Below, in pieces: positions 1-9,009 of a stretch of 64,000 bases of DNA. Location of the stretch: contig NZ_JAARLY010000009.1 of the NCBI RefSeq assembly GCF_011759385.1, positions 119,375 through 183,374 of the forward strand. Reading direction: 5' to 3'. Position numbers and translations under genes: made by a program. Numbering within the stretch: position 1 is the stretch's first letter; each line of letters begins with the position of its first letter. This DNA comes from Oleiagrimonas sp. C23AA. Its GTDB lineage: Bacteria > Pseudomonadota > Gammaproteobacteria > Xanthomonadales > Rhodanobacteraceae. The notes beneath the pieces were generated by a model, which saw only the letters and a list, made by a program, of their open reading frames with translations, was not told the DNA's origin and made no database searches.

Positions 1-10
1 ACGCCAGAAC

Positions 11-46
11 AAAAAAGGCGGCCCGCAGCCATCGCTGCGAGCCGCC
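11..46 (-). terminator. Intrinsic terminator of the exported-protein gene
   Basis: A 13-bp GC-rich stem (17-29 with 34-46, one mismatch, CATC loop) is flanked by six A on the plus strand (11-16), giving a U6 tract for minus-strand transcription. It lies 25 bp past the stop codon of the gene at 71-523. Confidence 0.85.
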
Positions 47-70
47 CCTGTGCGGATGAAACGCCAAGAC

Positions 71-523
71 TTACTTGCGGCTGATGGTGAACGCACCCAC
101 GTCGATACCCAGATCCACGCCCTGGCCGGTACCAGCCAGTGCCAGCGACACGGTGCCCTTGGTCAGGACCTGGGCGTCACCCGACTTGACTACACCGGCA
201 TGCGCACCGGCCTGGGCGTAGCTGCCCAGCACGTCGGAAATCTTGTAGATATGCGAGAACTTGCCCTTGCCATTGTCGACGTGCCACTTGCCAGCGGTCA
301 GGCCTCCTCCCTTGACGGTGATCTTCACCGGCATCGAGGCGCCATTGTCGCAGGTCACCACGCCCGAGCCCTCGGCGTGCTTGTAGATGGCCGCCCAGCC
401 GGTAAGCGAAAAACGCATTTGGCACTTCAACGGCGCGTCGGCGGCGTGTGCCGCATGCGGAACACCCATGCTCGTCGCGCCCAGCATGGCGGCGCCAATC
501 ACTGCCAGATGATGCTTCTTCAT
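71..523 (-). CDS. Small exported protein of unknown function
   Basis: The product is a 150-aa protein with a clear Sec signal peptide (MKKHHLAV, a hydrophobic core, then AHA-AD as a likely cleavage site near residue 28). The mature part is about 120 residues, rich in Gly, Val and Lys, has two Cys (in LKCQM and VTCDN), and alternates short beta-like segments, which suggests a small periplasmic beta-rich domain. I do not recognise a family. The start was chosen at ATG 523 because GGGAGG sits about 6 bp upstream and the signal peptide begins there. A strong terminator follows, so it is probably monocistronic, and it diverges from the yihY-like gene. Confidence 0.75.
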   Translation of the reverse strand: MKKHHLAVIGAAMLGATSMGVPHAAHAADAPLKCQMRFSLTGWAAIYKHAEGSGVVTCDNGASMPVKITVKGGGLTAGKWHVDNGKGKFSHIYKISDVLGSYAQAGAHAGVVKSGDAQVLTKGTVSLALAGTGQGVDLGIDVGAFTISRK

Positions 524-750
524 AAGAACCTCCCTTGGTGATGCCAATGTTGCGTGGCTGACAGTGTTGTCGGACGAACCTGAACAGGCCCGGGTATGCC
601 GACACGCTCGTTCAGCCACCTATAGCGGATGTGCAGACAGCGTCATCAGGGAGCAGCAGTCACGCATCAACGCGCGTCGATGTTTTCGCTCCCGATTCAC
701 GCCGCAGGCGTCACCATGGGCACAACGTTTGCTGCCCGCACCCCCATGCC

Positions 751-1683
751 ATGCATCGACCCAACGTCTGGAAACTGACTCGGCGCGTGGTCCGCAACGC
801 GCTCTCGGGCATTGGTGACGACGAGCTGATGACGCGCGCGGCCGCACTGGCGTTCTACTCGGCACTGTCCTTCGCCCCGCTGCTGGTGCTCGCGCTGTGG
901 GTGGTGTCCTCGGTGGGTCCGACCTGGCAGCGAGAGCTGATCGAGCAGATCACTCATACCGTTGGCCCTCGCGCGGCCGATGCGGTGCGCATGGTGATCG
1001 ACAATGTCAGCCACAAAAAGACCGCCGGCCACTGGGCCGGACTGATCGGGCTGGCGGTGACGCTGTTCAGCGCATCGGCAGTGTTCGCCCAGCTGCAGGG
1101 CGCCATCAACCGCGTCTGGGGGTTGCGCGCGCAGCCGGGACGGGCCTGGGTATGGTGGCTGCGTGCTCGCATCCACGCCTTCGGCCTGCTGGCGGCACTG
1201 GCCTTCCTGCTGGTGATCACTTTTGCCGTCAGCGCGGTCATCGCCGCGCTGGTGCCCGATGGCAGTGTGGCCTGGAGTGTGCTGGACCTGCTGATTTCAC
1301 TGGGCGTGTTCACGCTGATCTTCGCGGCCATCTTCAAGGTGCTGCCGGACGCCCTGATCGACTGGCGCGATGCGCTGATCGGTGCAGCACTTACCGCCGC
1401 GCTGTTCGCCGCCGGCAAGTTCGGCATTGGCCTTTACCTGGCAAACAGCAATGTCGGCGGCGCCTACGGCCCGGCCAGTTCGGTGATTGTGCTGCTGGTG
1501 TGGGTGTATTTTGCCGCCGTCATCATACTGCTGGGCGCTGAGTTGACCGAAGCGGTGGCCGCCGAGCGTGGCTGCCCGATTCGGCCGCGCGCCTACGCCG
1601 AGCCACATCACGAGTCAACCAGGCGTCGGCATGGATCCCGACCCTGGCATCATGGCGAGCAATCAGGCCAAGATGATGGCTGA
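751..1683 (+). CDS. YihY/BrkB family inner-membrane protein
   Basis: The 310-aa protein has the YihY/BrkB (formerly 'ribonuclease BN') fold. A short cytoplasmic N-terminus leads into AAALAFYSALSFAPLL, the typical first helix, and about six hydrophobic segments follow. The conserved block YLANSNVGGAYGPASSVIVL lies near the end, before a charged Arg/His-rich tail. Family members are integral inner-membrane proteins of unclear function; the older tRNase name is a misannotation. ATG 751 is preferred because it starts the family-like sequence; the reading frame is open upstream. The universal stress gene follows 42 bp later on the same strand and may be co-transcribed. Confidence 0.85.
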   Translation: MHRPNVWKLTRRVVRNALSGIGDDELMTRAAALAFYSALSFAPLLVLALWVVSSVGPTWQRELIEQITHTVGPRAADAVRMVIDNVSHKKTAGHWAGLIGLAVTLFSASAVFAQLQGAINRVWGLRAQPGRAWVWWLRARIHAFGLLAALAFLLVITFAVSAVIAALVPDGSVAWSVLDLLISLGVFTLIFAAIFKVLPDALIDWRDALIGAALTAALFAAGKFGIGLYLANSNVGGAYGPASSVIVLLVWVYFAAVIILLGAELTEAVAAERGCPIRPRAYAEPHHESTRRRHGSRPWHHGEQSGQDDG

Positions 1684-1725
1684 CCGTCCTGAACACGGAT
1701 GGCCGCATCTGCAAGGAGACTCCCC

Positions 1726-2142
1726 ATGATCAAGCACATTCTGGTCGGCTACGACGGCTCGGACACCTCAAGGCGCGCGGTGGCACTGGCGCTGGACATG
1801 ACTGCCGCCAGCAACGGACGCGTGCGGGTCATCACCGTGGTGCGCGTCAGCCAGGGCGGCGACGATGCCGCGGTGATGATGACCGACACCGACTGCCAGA
1901 CCCGCCAGAGGCAACTGCGCGAGGCGATGGACGAACTGGCCGGCGACCAGGCGGGCCGCATCGATACGCAGGTGATCCTGGGCGAACCCGGCCACGCCCT
2001 GCTGGGCCAGGTGGCCGAATACGACATCGATCACATCGTCATCGGCCATACCGAGCGCGGCGCACTGGCACGCTGGCTGTTGGGCTCGGTATCCGGCGAG
2101 CTGCTGGAACGCGCGCGAGTACCCGTGACGGTGGTGCGCTGA
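1726..2142 (+). CDS. Universal stress protein (UspA family)
   Basis: This 138-aa single-domain protein begins MIKHILVGYDGSDTSRRA, the Usp beta1 strand with its nucleotide-contacting Asp. It ends in GHTERGALARWLLGSVS...VPVTVVR, the usual C-terminal nucleotide loop and last strand. The loop differs from the common G-2x-G-9x-G-[ST] pattern, with Glu replacing the second Gly, so ATP binding is uncertain. AAGGAG lies 7 bp before ATG 1726. The likely role is cytoplasmic stress adaptation; no partner is evident. Confidence 0.88.
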   Translation: MIKHILVGYDGSDTSRRAVALALDMTAASNGRVRVITVVRVSQGGDDAAVMMTDTDCQTRQRQLREAMDELAGDQAGRIDTQVILGEPGHALLGQVAEYDIDHIVIGHTERGALARWLLGSVSGELLERARVPVTVVR

Positions 2143-2175
2143 CCCCGGGCAGCGCATAGGTGTCGCGACAGGCAC

Positions 2176-2206
2176 TTGTCACGCCGCGGTCACACCCAGC
2201 TATGCT
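2176..2206 (+). promoter_or_regulatory. Possible sigma-70 promoter of the ferritin-like gene
   Basis: TTGTCA at 2176-2181 and TATGCT at 2201-2206 are separated by 19 bp, slightly long for sigma-70. The pair sits about 60 bp before the GTG start of the next gene in a 124-bp intergenic gap. Confidence 0.35.
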
Positions 2207-2266
2207 TAGATACGCGGTCGCGTGTCGCGATCATCCCATTCCTGTACCCGAAGACGGAGGACTCCG

Positions 2267-3085
2267 GTGAGTAACACCCCGCTGCCATGGACACTGGAGA
2301 GCATCGACTTTGCAAGCATCGACCCGGAACTGGCCCGCGCCAACGATGACCTGGTTTGCCTGATCTGCGCCTCGTCCTTCATCGAAAGCGGCTCGGATCT
2401 GTACGCGGCCAACCTGGTGGCGCACTACGAGGGCGATGAAGATGTACAGGGCTGGCTGCGCGACCAGTGGGAACACGAAGAACTGCAGCACGGGCGCGCC
2501 CTGGCCACCTACGTGCGCCACGCCTGGCCGGATTTCGACTGGGACGCTGCCTTCAAGGATTTCTTCGCCGAATACGGCGCCGTGTGCACCGCCGAGAACC
2601 TGGAAGACCGCCGCGGACTGGAGCTGGCCGCGCGCTGCGTGGTCGAGACCGGCACCGCCAGTCTGTACCGGGCCATCCATGGCCTGACCACCGAGCCGGT
2701 GCTCAAGCAGCTGACGGCCCACATCAAGAATGACGAAGTGCGCCACTACAAGTACTTCTACAAGTACTTCCGCGAATACGAGGCGCGCGAGAAGAACGGC
2801 CGCCGCCGCGTGTTCGGTGCGCTGTGGCGTCGGCTGATGGAAATTCGCGACGAGGACGGCGACATCGCCATCAAGCACGTGTTCGCCTATCGCCACCCCG
2901 AGTACAACCAGAGCAAGGCCAGCTTTCGTCAGGCCGCCAATCGCGTGAACGACATCGTGCGCAGGAACCTGCCCACGGAAATGACCGTGAAGATGCTGCT
3001 CAAGCCGCTGGACCTGTCACCCCGCGTGAACAACTTCATCCAGAAGCCGCTGACCCGGATTACCGAGCGCTTCGTGCTGCAATAG
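2267..3085 (+). CDS. Ferritin-like (diiron-type) domain protein
   Basis: The 272-aa all-helical protein has the spaced acidic and His residues of a diiron four-helix bundle: SFIESGSDLYA, EHEELQHGRA, CVVETGTASLYRA and KNDEVRHYKYF. This arrangement is seen in ferritin-like, acyl-ACP-desaturase-like and rubrerythrin-type proteins, but the substrate cannot be told. A GTG start at 2267 was chosen because GGAGG lies about 6 bp upstream; the frame is open further upstream without a better site. The C-terminal third is basic and could bind acidic partners. A strong terminator follows the stop codon. Confidence 0.75.
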   Translation: MSNTPLPWTLESIDFASIDPELARANDDLVCLICASSFIESGSDLYAANLVAHYEGDEDVQGWLRDQWEHEELQHGRALATYVRHAWPDFDWDAAFKDFFAEYGAVCTAENLEDRRGLELAARCVVETGTASLYRAIHGLTTEPVLKQLTAHIKNDEVRHYKYFYKYFREYEAREKNGRRRVFGALWRRLMEIRDEDGDIAIKHVFAYRHPEYNQSKASFRQAANRVNDIVRRNLPTEMTVKMLLKPLDLSPRVNNFIQKPLTRITERFVLQ

Positions 3086-3108
3086 GTTCACGGCCAACGC
3101 CGCAAACG

Positions 3109-3138
3109 AAAAAGGCCGCCCCATCGGGCGGCCTTTTT
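3109..3138. terminator. Bidirectional intrinsic terminator
   Basis: An A5 tract, an 8-bp stem GGCCGCCC / GGGCGGCC with a CATC loop, then T5. It lies between the convergent ferritin-like gene (+) and lipoprotein gene (-) and can serve both. Confidence 0.92.
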
Positions 3139-3178
3139 CATGACCCTGCCAGGGGCAGGCCAAGGTGTCGCAAACCGT

Positions 3179-3874
3179 TTACTTGGCCGGCTTCCATTTG
3201 TCCGGCACAAAACCGCTGACCTCGTAGGTGAGCGTGGTCTTGCCGCCCTGCTTCAAGTCAACGTGCATGACGATCTTCTTGGCCTTCTCCATCATCTTGA
3301 CGAAGCCCTTGTAGTCCTTGATGAACAGCGCCGGCTCGCCGCCATCGGGGCGATAGCCCTTCAAGGTGTGCGACTTGCCGTCCACCTGGGTGGCAATGGA
3401 ACACACCTTGTGGCAGATGAAGCCGTGATTGTTGGTGTCATACAGGAACACGCTCTCGCCCCACTTGGAGTGCTTGCGCAACACCAGGCGAATGCCCTGG
3501 GTGGCAACTACCGCCGTGCTCTGCGTGCCGCCCCCCATCGGGCCGACCTGATACAGCCACATGTTGGCCAGGCGATCATGCTCGGACTTGGCCTTGCTCT
3601 CGGCCTCGATCTTGGGCAGCGACTGCTTGACCGTTGCCGCGGCCTTGGTGCCGGGGAACTGGTCCTCGATCTCGTGACCGATCGGCACCGCCAGCGGGTA
3701 GTTGTTCAGCTGCACCAGGCGCTGGTACATCTTCAGTTTTTCCTGCGCCTTGGCTTCGTTGGCGGCCTTCTGCTGCGCCGCTCGCTGCTGCGGCGTCGGC
3801 GAGTGATCCTGCGAACAGGCGCCAAGCGCCAGGCAAAGCGCCACGGCGCTGGCAAGGGTGATCGTGCGGGTCAT
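3179..3874 (-). CDS. Lipoprotein of unknown function
   Basis: The 231-aa product starts MTRTITLASAVALCLALGAC, a lipoprotein signal with lipobox LGAC, so Cys20 is probably lipidated. An Ala/Gln/Lys-rich, coiled-coil-prone segment follows (about residues 25-60). Then comes a globular region with two Cys in FICHKVCSI and a C-terminal segment resembling a small beta domain. I recognise no named family. ATG 3874 is supported by the lipobox and a GGAG about 9 bp upstream. It is followed downstream by the bidirectional terminator and preceded by another lipoprotein gene on the same strand. Confidence 0.7.
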   Translation of the reverse strand: MTRTITLASAVALCLALGACSQDHSPTPQQRAAQQKAANEAKAQEKLKMYQRLVQLNNYPLAVPIGHEIEDQFPGTKAAATVKQSLPKIEAESKAKSEHDRLANMWLYQVGPMGGGTQSTAVVATQGIRLVLRKHSKWGESVFLYDTNNHGFICHKVCSIATQVDGKSHTLKGYRPDGGEPALFIKDYKGFVKMMEKAKKIVMHVDLKQGGKTTLTYEVSGFVPDKWKPAK

Positions 3875-3953
3875 GGGCGGCAGCTCCGTGATGTCGTCAA
3901 ATCGCAAACCGGTGATGCATCAAGCCTATCCCAAAGCACGTCGCGCTGTGCAG

Positions 3954-4445
3954 TCACTGCCCGTCCGCGCCGGCAGGCTTGGGCGCATCGGTGCGCGGCA
4001 TGCGCGAGATCTTGCGTGCCTCGGGTGCCGGCTGCTTCTGCGCTGCGTGCAACGCCTTCACATCCACCGGACGAATGCGGCTGATGGTGCAGGGAATGCC
4101 GATGCCAGTGCCCTGCACCACCACTTCGTCCAGACCGGCGACGACGTCGTCGACATGCGTGGTCAGGCGGATGGCAAAGCTGCTGCCAAGATCCGGGCAC
4201 GGCGATACATCCAGCAGGTAGGCCTGACTGGGCCGCGCATAAACCAGCAGATGCGTATCGTCGATCGCCTCCCACGAGTACAGCGAGGTCAGAAGATGAA
4301 ACGATGGTTGCGGTTTTCCGGCCGCCGACTGCACCAGCGACAGCTGCTGCGCATCGGTGCGCGAGTTCATGCCGGCGCACCCGGCCAGACCGAGCATGGC
4401 CAGTCCCGTGGCGGTCCACATGATCAGAACATTGCGTGTTTTCAT
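3954..4445 (-). CDS. DUF6491-type lipoprotein
   Basis: The 163-aa protein has a signal peptide ending in LGLAGCAG, a lipobox. The body contains IDDTHLLVYARPSQAYLLDVSPCPDL and a second Cys in IGIPCTISRIRPV. This pair of Cys flanking a 'display' motif is how I recall the DUF6491 family of Xanthomonadales and Sphingomonadales proteins, whose function is unknown. GGGAG precedes ATG 4445. It starts 52 bp downstream of the glutaminase stop codon on the same strand. Confidence 0.7.
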   Translation of the reverse strand: MKTRNVLIMWTATGLAMLGLAGCAGMNSRTDAQQLSLVQSAAGKPQPSFHLLTSLYSWEAIDDTHLLVYARPSQAYLLDVSPCPDLGSSFAIRLTTHVDDVVAGLDEVVVQGTGIGIPCTISRIRPVDVKALHAAQKQPAPEARKISRMPRTDAPKPAGADGQ

Positions 4446-4497
4446 GGCAATTGGCTCCCTGGTCGAGGTGCCGCCGGCCGCACACCATGTGCGGCGG

Positions 4498-5424
4498 CTA
4501 GAAAATGGAATGGCCACTCAAGGTGGCAAAGCGCTCCAGCGCCAGCGTACCGGCCAGCGAATTGCCGCTGGCATTGAGACCGGGCGCCCATACGCACACA
4601 CTGAACTGGCCTGGCATCACCGCCACGATGCCGCCGCCGACACCACTTTTGGCCGGCAGGCCAACGCGATAGGCAAAGTCGCCGACCGCATCGTAGGTAC
4701 CGCAAGTCAACATGAGCGAGTTGATGTACTTGGCCTGGCTGGGCGTGACGATGGGGCCATCGGCGTTGCGGCCATAACGGGCCAGGTACATGAAGGTGCG
4801 CGCCAGCTCGGCGCAGCTCATCGACAGCGCGCAGTGATGGAAATAGGCATCGAGCACGGCATCGGGATGGTTGTCCAGATTGCCGAAGCTTTTCAGAAAG
4901 TGCGCCACGGCGGCGTTGCGATGGCCTTTGGCGGCCTCCGATTCGGCCACGGTGTAGTCGTAGTCCACATCGTCATCGCCACACAGGCGACGGGCGAAAT
5001 CGCGCAACGCGGCCTTGGCGTCGCCCTGGTGCGAAATCACCATGTCGGTGACCACCAGCGCACCGGCATTGATGAACGGATTGCGCGGGATGCCGTGTTC
5101 GAACTCCAGTTGCACCAGCGAGTTGAAGGCCGTGCCGGACGGCTCGCGGCCGACCCGGCGCCACAGCGCCTCGCCCTCGCGCTGCATGGCCAGGGTCAGC
5201 GTGAACACCTTGGAGATGCTCTGGATGGAAAAGCGCTCCTCGGCATCGCCCACGGCAGCAAAATGCCCATCGGTATCGCACACCGCCATGCCAAAGCGCG
5301 TTGGCTCGACGCTGGCCAGCTGCGGGATGTAGTCGGGCATGCGCCCCTGCGGCAGCGTTGGCGCAATCTCGGCGTGGATCTGCTCGAGGATGGCTTGATA
5401 GGGCAAGGGCGCGAACTCCTTCAC
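4498..5424 (-). CDS. glsA: Glutaminase (beta-lactamase-like serine type)
   Basis: Hydrolyses L-glutamine to glutamate and ammonia. With the GTG start at 5424 the protein is 308 residues, the usual length of the GlsA/YneH family. The catalytic SxxK dyad is Ser69-x-x-Lys72 in FSIQSISK. Other family blocks are present: FNSLVQLE, GIPRNPFINAGALV, RNAAVAHFLKSFGN and VGLPAKSGVGGGIVAV. The open frame extends to an ATG at 5469, but the added residues (GGRRRPALA) do not match the family; the GTG has no strong ribosome-binding site, so the start is uncertain. Neighbours give no pathway hint. Confidence 0.92.
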   Translation of the reverse strand: MKEFAPLPYQAILEQIHAEIAPTLPQGRMPDYIPQLASVEPTRFGMAVCDTDGHFAAVGDAEERFSIQSISKVFTLTLAMQREGEALWRRVGREPSGTAFNSLVQLEFEHGIPRNPFINAGALVVTDMVISHQGDAKAALRDFARRLCGDDDVDYDYTVAESEAAKGHRNAAVAHFLKSFGNLDNHPDAVLDAYFHHCALSMSCAELARTFMYLARYGRNADGPIVTPSQAKYINSLMLTCGTYDAVGDFAYRVGLPAKSGVGGGIVAVMPGQFSVCVWAPGLNASGNSLAGTLALERFATLSGHSIF

Positions 5425-5500
5425 TCGCAATGACACCGATGCTAACGCCGGCCGGCGACGCCCGCCCATCGCGCGCGCCGCCAGCGTTCAGGCAGCACCG

Positions 5501-6568
5501 TCAGTCGGCCTGGAAACTGGCCGTATCGATAACGAAGCGATAGCGCACGTCACCGCGCATCATGCGCTCGTAGGCGTCGTTGATGTCCTGCACCGGGATC
5601 ACTTCGACATCGGCGCCAATATCGTGCTCGGCGCAGAAATCGAGCATCTCCTGGGTTTCGGCGATGCCACCGATCATCGAGCCGGCCAGACGCTTGCGGC
5701 CAAGAATCAAACTGCCTGCCGAGATCAGCTGCGGCTCGGGCATGCCCACCAGCACCATCACACCAGCGCGTTTGAGCAGGCCCAGGTAGGCGTTGTAGTC
5801 GTGACCGGCCGACACGGTATCGATGATGACGTCAAAGCGCCCGGCGTGATCGTCGAAGGCGTTCTCTTCGCCGGTGGCGACAAAGTCATCGGCGCCCAGT
5901 TTCAGCGCCGCGTCGCGCTTGTTCGGCGAGTGACTGAGCACGGTCACGCTCGCGCCCATGGCCTTGGCGATCTTCACCGCCATGTGACCCAGGCCACCAA
6001 GGCCGACCACGGCCACCGTATCGCCCTCGCCCACCTGGTAGAGCTTCAGCGGCGAATAGGTGGTGATGCCGGCACACAGCAAGGGCGCGGCCCGTTCCAG
6101 GGCGATCGATTCGGGCACCCTCAGCACGTAGTTCTCGTCGACCACGATGCGCGTGGCGTAACCGCCATAGGTAGGGCGCGAGCGATCCAGCGTGCCGTCG
6201 TCGTGGCGCTCGAAGCTATTGTAGGTGGCACTCATGCCCTTCTCGCAGAACTGCTCCTCGCCGTCCTCGCAGGCGGCGCAGGTGCGGCACGAATCAACAA
6301 AGCAGCCCACGCCGACGGTATCGCCCTGGGCCCACTTTTCGACCTTGTCGCCGACGCGGGTGACGGTGCCGACAATCTCGTGACCCGGCACCATCGGAAA
6401 CACCGATCCACCCCATTCATCGCGCACCTGATGGATGTCCGAGTGGCACACGCCGCAGTAACGGATGGCAATTTCCACATCGTGCGGGCCGGGCTGACGG
6501 CGCTCGATGGCGTGCGCAGCCAACTCGGCACCGGCACTGACAGCGGCATAGGCGGGGGTGTTGCTCAT
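5501..6568 (-). CDS. Zinc-dependent NAD(P) alcohol dehydrogenase (YahK/cinnamyl type)
   Basis: This 355-aa medium-chain dehydrogenase has the catalytic zinc ligands in YCGVCHSDIH and GHEIVG. A structural zinc loop carries four Cys in CRTCAACEDGEEQFC. The Rossmann motif GLGGLGHMAVK sits near residue 185. Order and length match the YahK/Adh-type reductases that convert aldehydes to alcohols with NADPH. ATG 6568 begins MSNTPAYAAVSAG, a typical N-terminus for this subgroup. The gene diverges from the MFS exporter (127-bp gap). Confidence 0.9.
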   Translation of the reverse strand: MSNTPAYAAVSAGAELAAHAIERRQPGPHDVEIAIRYCGVCHSDIHQVRDEWGGSVFPMVPGHEIVGTVTRVGDKVEKWAQGDTVGVGCFVDSCRTCAACEDGEEQFCEKGMSATYNSFERHDDGTLDRSRPTYGGYATRIVVDENYVLRVPESIALERAAPLLCAGITTYSPLKLYQVGEGDTVAVVGLGGLGHMAVKIAKAMGASVTVLSHSPNKRDAALKLGADDFVATGEENAFDDHAGRFDVIIDTVSAGHDYNAYLGLLKRAGVMVLVGMPEPQLISAGSLILGRKRLAGSMIGGIAETQEMLDFCAEHDIGADVEVIPVQDINDAYERMMRGDVRYRFVIDTASFQAD

Positions 6569-6695
6569 GACGGATGCTCCGTAGTCATGTTGGGGAATTA
6601 CGGTTAGTGTACCCGCCAGTTCGTGAAGGCCGGGCGCGTGACAGGCGCTGCGGAACCCGCGCATTCGTCCCCTGTTTACGGAAGCTTTCCCGCGC

Positions 6696-7964
6696 ATGCC
6701 CGAGCTTGATCCCTCGACGCAGAGCCTGCGTCAGTACCCGGCATTTCTTCGCTTCTGGTGCGCCCGCCTGGCCTCCAGTTTCGGCTTCCAGATGCTGTCG
6801 GTGGCTGTTGGCTGGCAGGTTTACGCCATCACCGGTCGCGCCTTCGACCTTGGCCTGATCGGCCTGGCACAGTTCATCCCTTCGGTACTGCTGGCGCTGC
6901 CGGCCGGGCATGTGGCCGACCAGTTCCAGCGCCGTCGCATCGTGGTGGTGTGCCAGTTTTTCGAGTGGCTGGCGATCCTGGCGCTGGCCGCGGGTACGGT
7001 CATGCACGTGCTGGACGAGACGGCCATCCTCGCGCTGATCTTCTTCATCGGCGTGTTCAAGGCGTTCGAATCACCAGCGCTGCAGTCGATGGTGCCGGGC
7101 CTGGTGCCCGAAGCGGTGCTGCCGCGCGCGCTGGCGATGAATTCCTCGGCCGGACAGATCGCCATGATCGCCGGCCCCGCGGTGGGCGGCTTTCTCTACG
7201 TGGCCGGCCCCGGCGTGGTCTACGGCGCATCGGCGGCGCTTTACCTTGGCGCCGTGCTGCTGATGGCCTGGCTGCGCTATGACCACACCCCGCCGCGCCG
7301 CGAGCCGGCGACACTGAAGACGGTGTTCGCTGGCGTCAGCTTCATCCGCGCGCGGCCGGTGATTCTGGGCGTGATCTCGCTGGACCTTTTCGCCGTGCTG
7401 CTGGGTGGCGCCACCGCCCTGCTGCCCATTTTTGCCCGCGACATCCTGCATACCGGCCCGTGGGGACTGGGCCTGCTGCGCGCCGCGCCGGCCGTGGGCG
7501 CGCTGCTGATGTCGCTGTGGCTGGCCCGTCACACCATGGAGCGGCGCGTGGGCATGATCATGTTCGCCTCGGTGGCCGGCTTTGGCGTGGCCACGCTGGT
7601 ATTCGCGCTGTCCACGGTGCTGTGGCTGTCCCTGCTGGCGCTGTTTGCGCTGGGCGCCTTCGACATGGTCAGCATGGTGATCCGCGGCGCGCTGGTGCAG
7701 CTGGAAACACCCGATGCCATGCGCGGACGCGTCAACGCGGTGAACTCGATTTTCATCAACACCTCCAACCAGCTGGGCGAGTTCGAATCGGGTCTGCTGG
7801 CAGCCTGGGTCGGCGCGGTCGGCACCGCGGTCATCGGCGGCCTCGGCACACTGGTGGTCGTGGGCCTGTGGATGGCCATGTTCCCGGTCTTGCTCCGGCG
7901 CCAGAAGCTGGCCGGCGAGCCCGAACAGGCCGAGGCCACCGAAGGCGCCTCGGCTACACTCTAG
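6696..7964 (+). CDS. MFS transporter (MFS_3 / EntS-like)
   Basis: The 422-aa integral membrane protein has about 12 hydrophobic segments. It carries the MFS_3 signature: FLRFWCARLASSFGFQML at the start, then AGHVADQFQRRR as the loop 2-3 motif A. ALLPIFARDIL and MRGRVNAVNSIFINTSNQLGEFESG lie in the C-half, where the latter is the very conserved second motif of this subfamily. Relatives export siderophores or drugs; the substrate here is unknown. The next gene begins 27 bp later on the same strand, so they may form an operon. Confidence 0.88.
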   Translation: MPELDPSTQSLRQYPAFLRFWCARLASSFGFQMLSVAVGWQVYAITGRAFDLGLIGLAQFIPSVLLALPAGHVADQFQRRRIVVVCQFFEWLAILALAAGTVMHVLDETAILALIFFIGVFKAFESPALQSMVPGLVPEAVLPRALAMNSSAGQIAMIAGPAVGGFLYVAGPGVVYGASAALYLGAVLLMAWLRYDHTPPRREPATLKTVFAGVSFIRARPVILGVISLDLFAVLLGGATALLPIFARDILHTGPWGLGLLRAAPAVGALLMSLWLARHTMERRVGMIMFASVAGFGVATLVFALSTVLWLSLLALFALGAFDMVSMVIRGALVQLETPDAMRGRVNAVNSIFINTSNQLGEFESGLLAAWVGAVGTAVIGGLGTLVVVGLWMAMFPVLLRRQKLAGEPEQAEATEGASATL

Positions 7965-7991
7965 AGACCCTTCGTCACCCGCCGCCTTGTC

Positions 7992-8903
7992 ATGCTGGTT
8001 ACCTGCGCCGACGCTTTTTCCGAACAGTTCGCCAAGCTGCCCGCCAGCGCACCGGCCACGGCACGCGCGGCCTTCATGGTGGCGCCTTCGGCGCTGACGC
8101 TGGCGGCCGAGTCGGCCAGCGACAACCGCTACATGGATCTGGCCGACGTGCCTGACGCGGCCGCCGCGATGGCCCAGCACGCGGCGCTGGCCGAAGCGCT
8201 GCGCCAGGATGTGCCGGTGATGGTGTTTCCGGGCGATGCCGCCTGTCCGGACGGCCTGTTTCCCAACAACGTGTTTGCCACCGCGCCGGGCCGGCTCATC
8301 ATTGGCCGCATGCGCCACGCCGTGCGCCAGCACGAAGCGGACCGTGGCGATATCCGGCGCGTATTCACCGACTTGCTGGGCTACGCCGAGCACGACCTGT
8401 CCATGCGTGAGGATCTGGTCGCCGAGCTGACCGGCTCGCTGATTATCGATCGCGCGCGTGGCGTGGGCTTTTGCGGTCTGTCCGAGCGCTGCGATCTGGC
8501 CGGCGCGCAGGCCATGCACGAGGCCTTCGGCCTCAAACTGACCTGGGCCTTCGAGCTGGCGCCGGGCGAGTACCACACCAATGTGGTGATGGCGCTGCTG
8601 GCCAGCCGCGCGGTGCTGCTGGCCGCCGACGGCTTTGCCGACCCGGCCGTGCCGGCGGCCATTGCCGGTGCCTACGATCAACACGCGGTGATGCTCAGCC
8701 CCGAGCAAAAGCGCGCCTTTGCCGGCAATGCCATCACGCTGAGTGAGCGGCGCGTGTGGATAAGCGCACGGGGCGCCGCCTCGCTTACACCCGATCAGCG
8801 CGCGCAGCTGGCCGGCTATGGATTTACGCTGGGTGAGGTACCGCTGCCGGATATCGAAAAGGCCGGTGGCAGCCTGCGCTGCTGCGTGGGCGAGATTTTC
8901 TAG
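7992..8903 (+). CDS. Arginine-deiminase-like amidinohydrolase (CtlX / DDAH type)
   Basis: The 303-aa protein belongs to the guanidino-modifying pentein superfamily. It has the N-terminal substrate loop (ASDNRYMDL), the Asp-Asn motif CPDGLFPNNVFAT, the general-base His in EYHTNVVMAL, and a C-terminal Cys in GGSLRCCVGEIF like the nucleophile of DDAH and CtlX. The family hydrolyses citrulline-, arginine- or methylarginine-like compounds; which one is not determined by sequence alone. The N-terminal 28 residues before MVAPSALTL are Ala-rich and could be extra if translation begins at 8076. It is 27 bp downstream of the MFS gene. Confidence 0.8.
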   Translation: MLVTCADAFSEQFAKLPASAPATARAAFMVAPSALTLAAESASDNRYMDLADVPDAAAAMAQHAALAEALRQDVPVMVFPGDAACPDGLFPNNVFATAPGRLIIGRMRHAVRQHEADRGDIRRVFTDLLGYAEHDLSMREDLVAELTGSLIIDRARGVGFCGLSERCDLAGAQAMHEAFGLKLTWAFELAPGEYHTNVVMALLASRAVLLAADGFADPAVPAAIAGAYDQHAVMLSPEQKRAFAGNAITLSERRVWISARGAASLTPDQRAQLAGYGFTLGEVPLPDIEKAGGSLRCCVGEIF

Positions 8904-9009
8904 TCTCGCCTTGCGGCGCCAGACGGCATCGATAAAACCCCAACGGTACCGCCCACCCGTGCCCAATGGCAGAGGTCGCCAACGCCCGGCTGTGGGCAGA
9001 ATCGGGGCC

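Noticed and set aside
8755..8763. TGTGGATAA as another DnaA box
   Set aside because: It is inside the amidinotransferase coding sequence (Arg-Val-Trp-Ile codons) and stands alone; probably chance.
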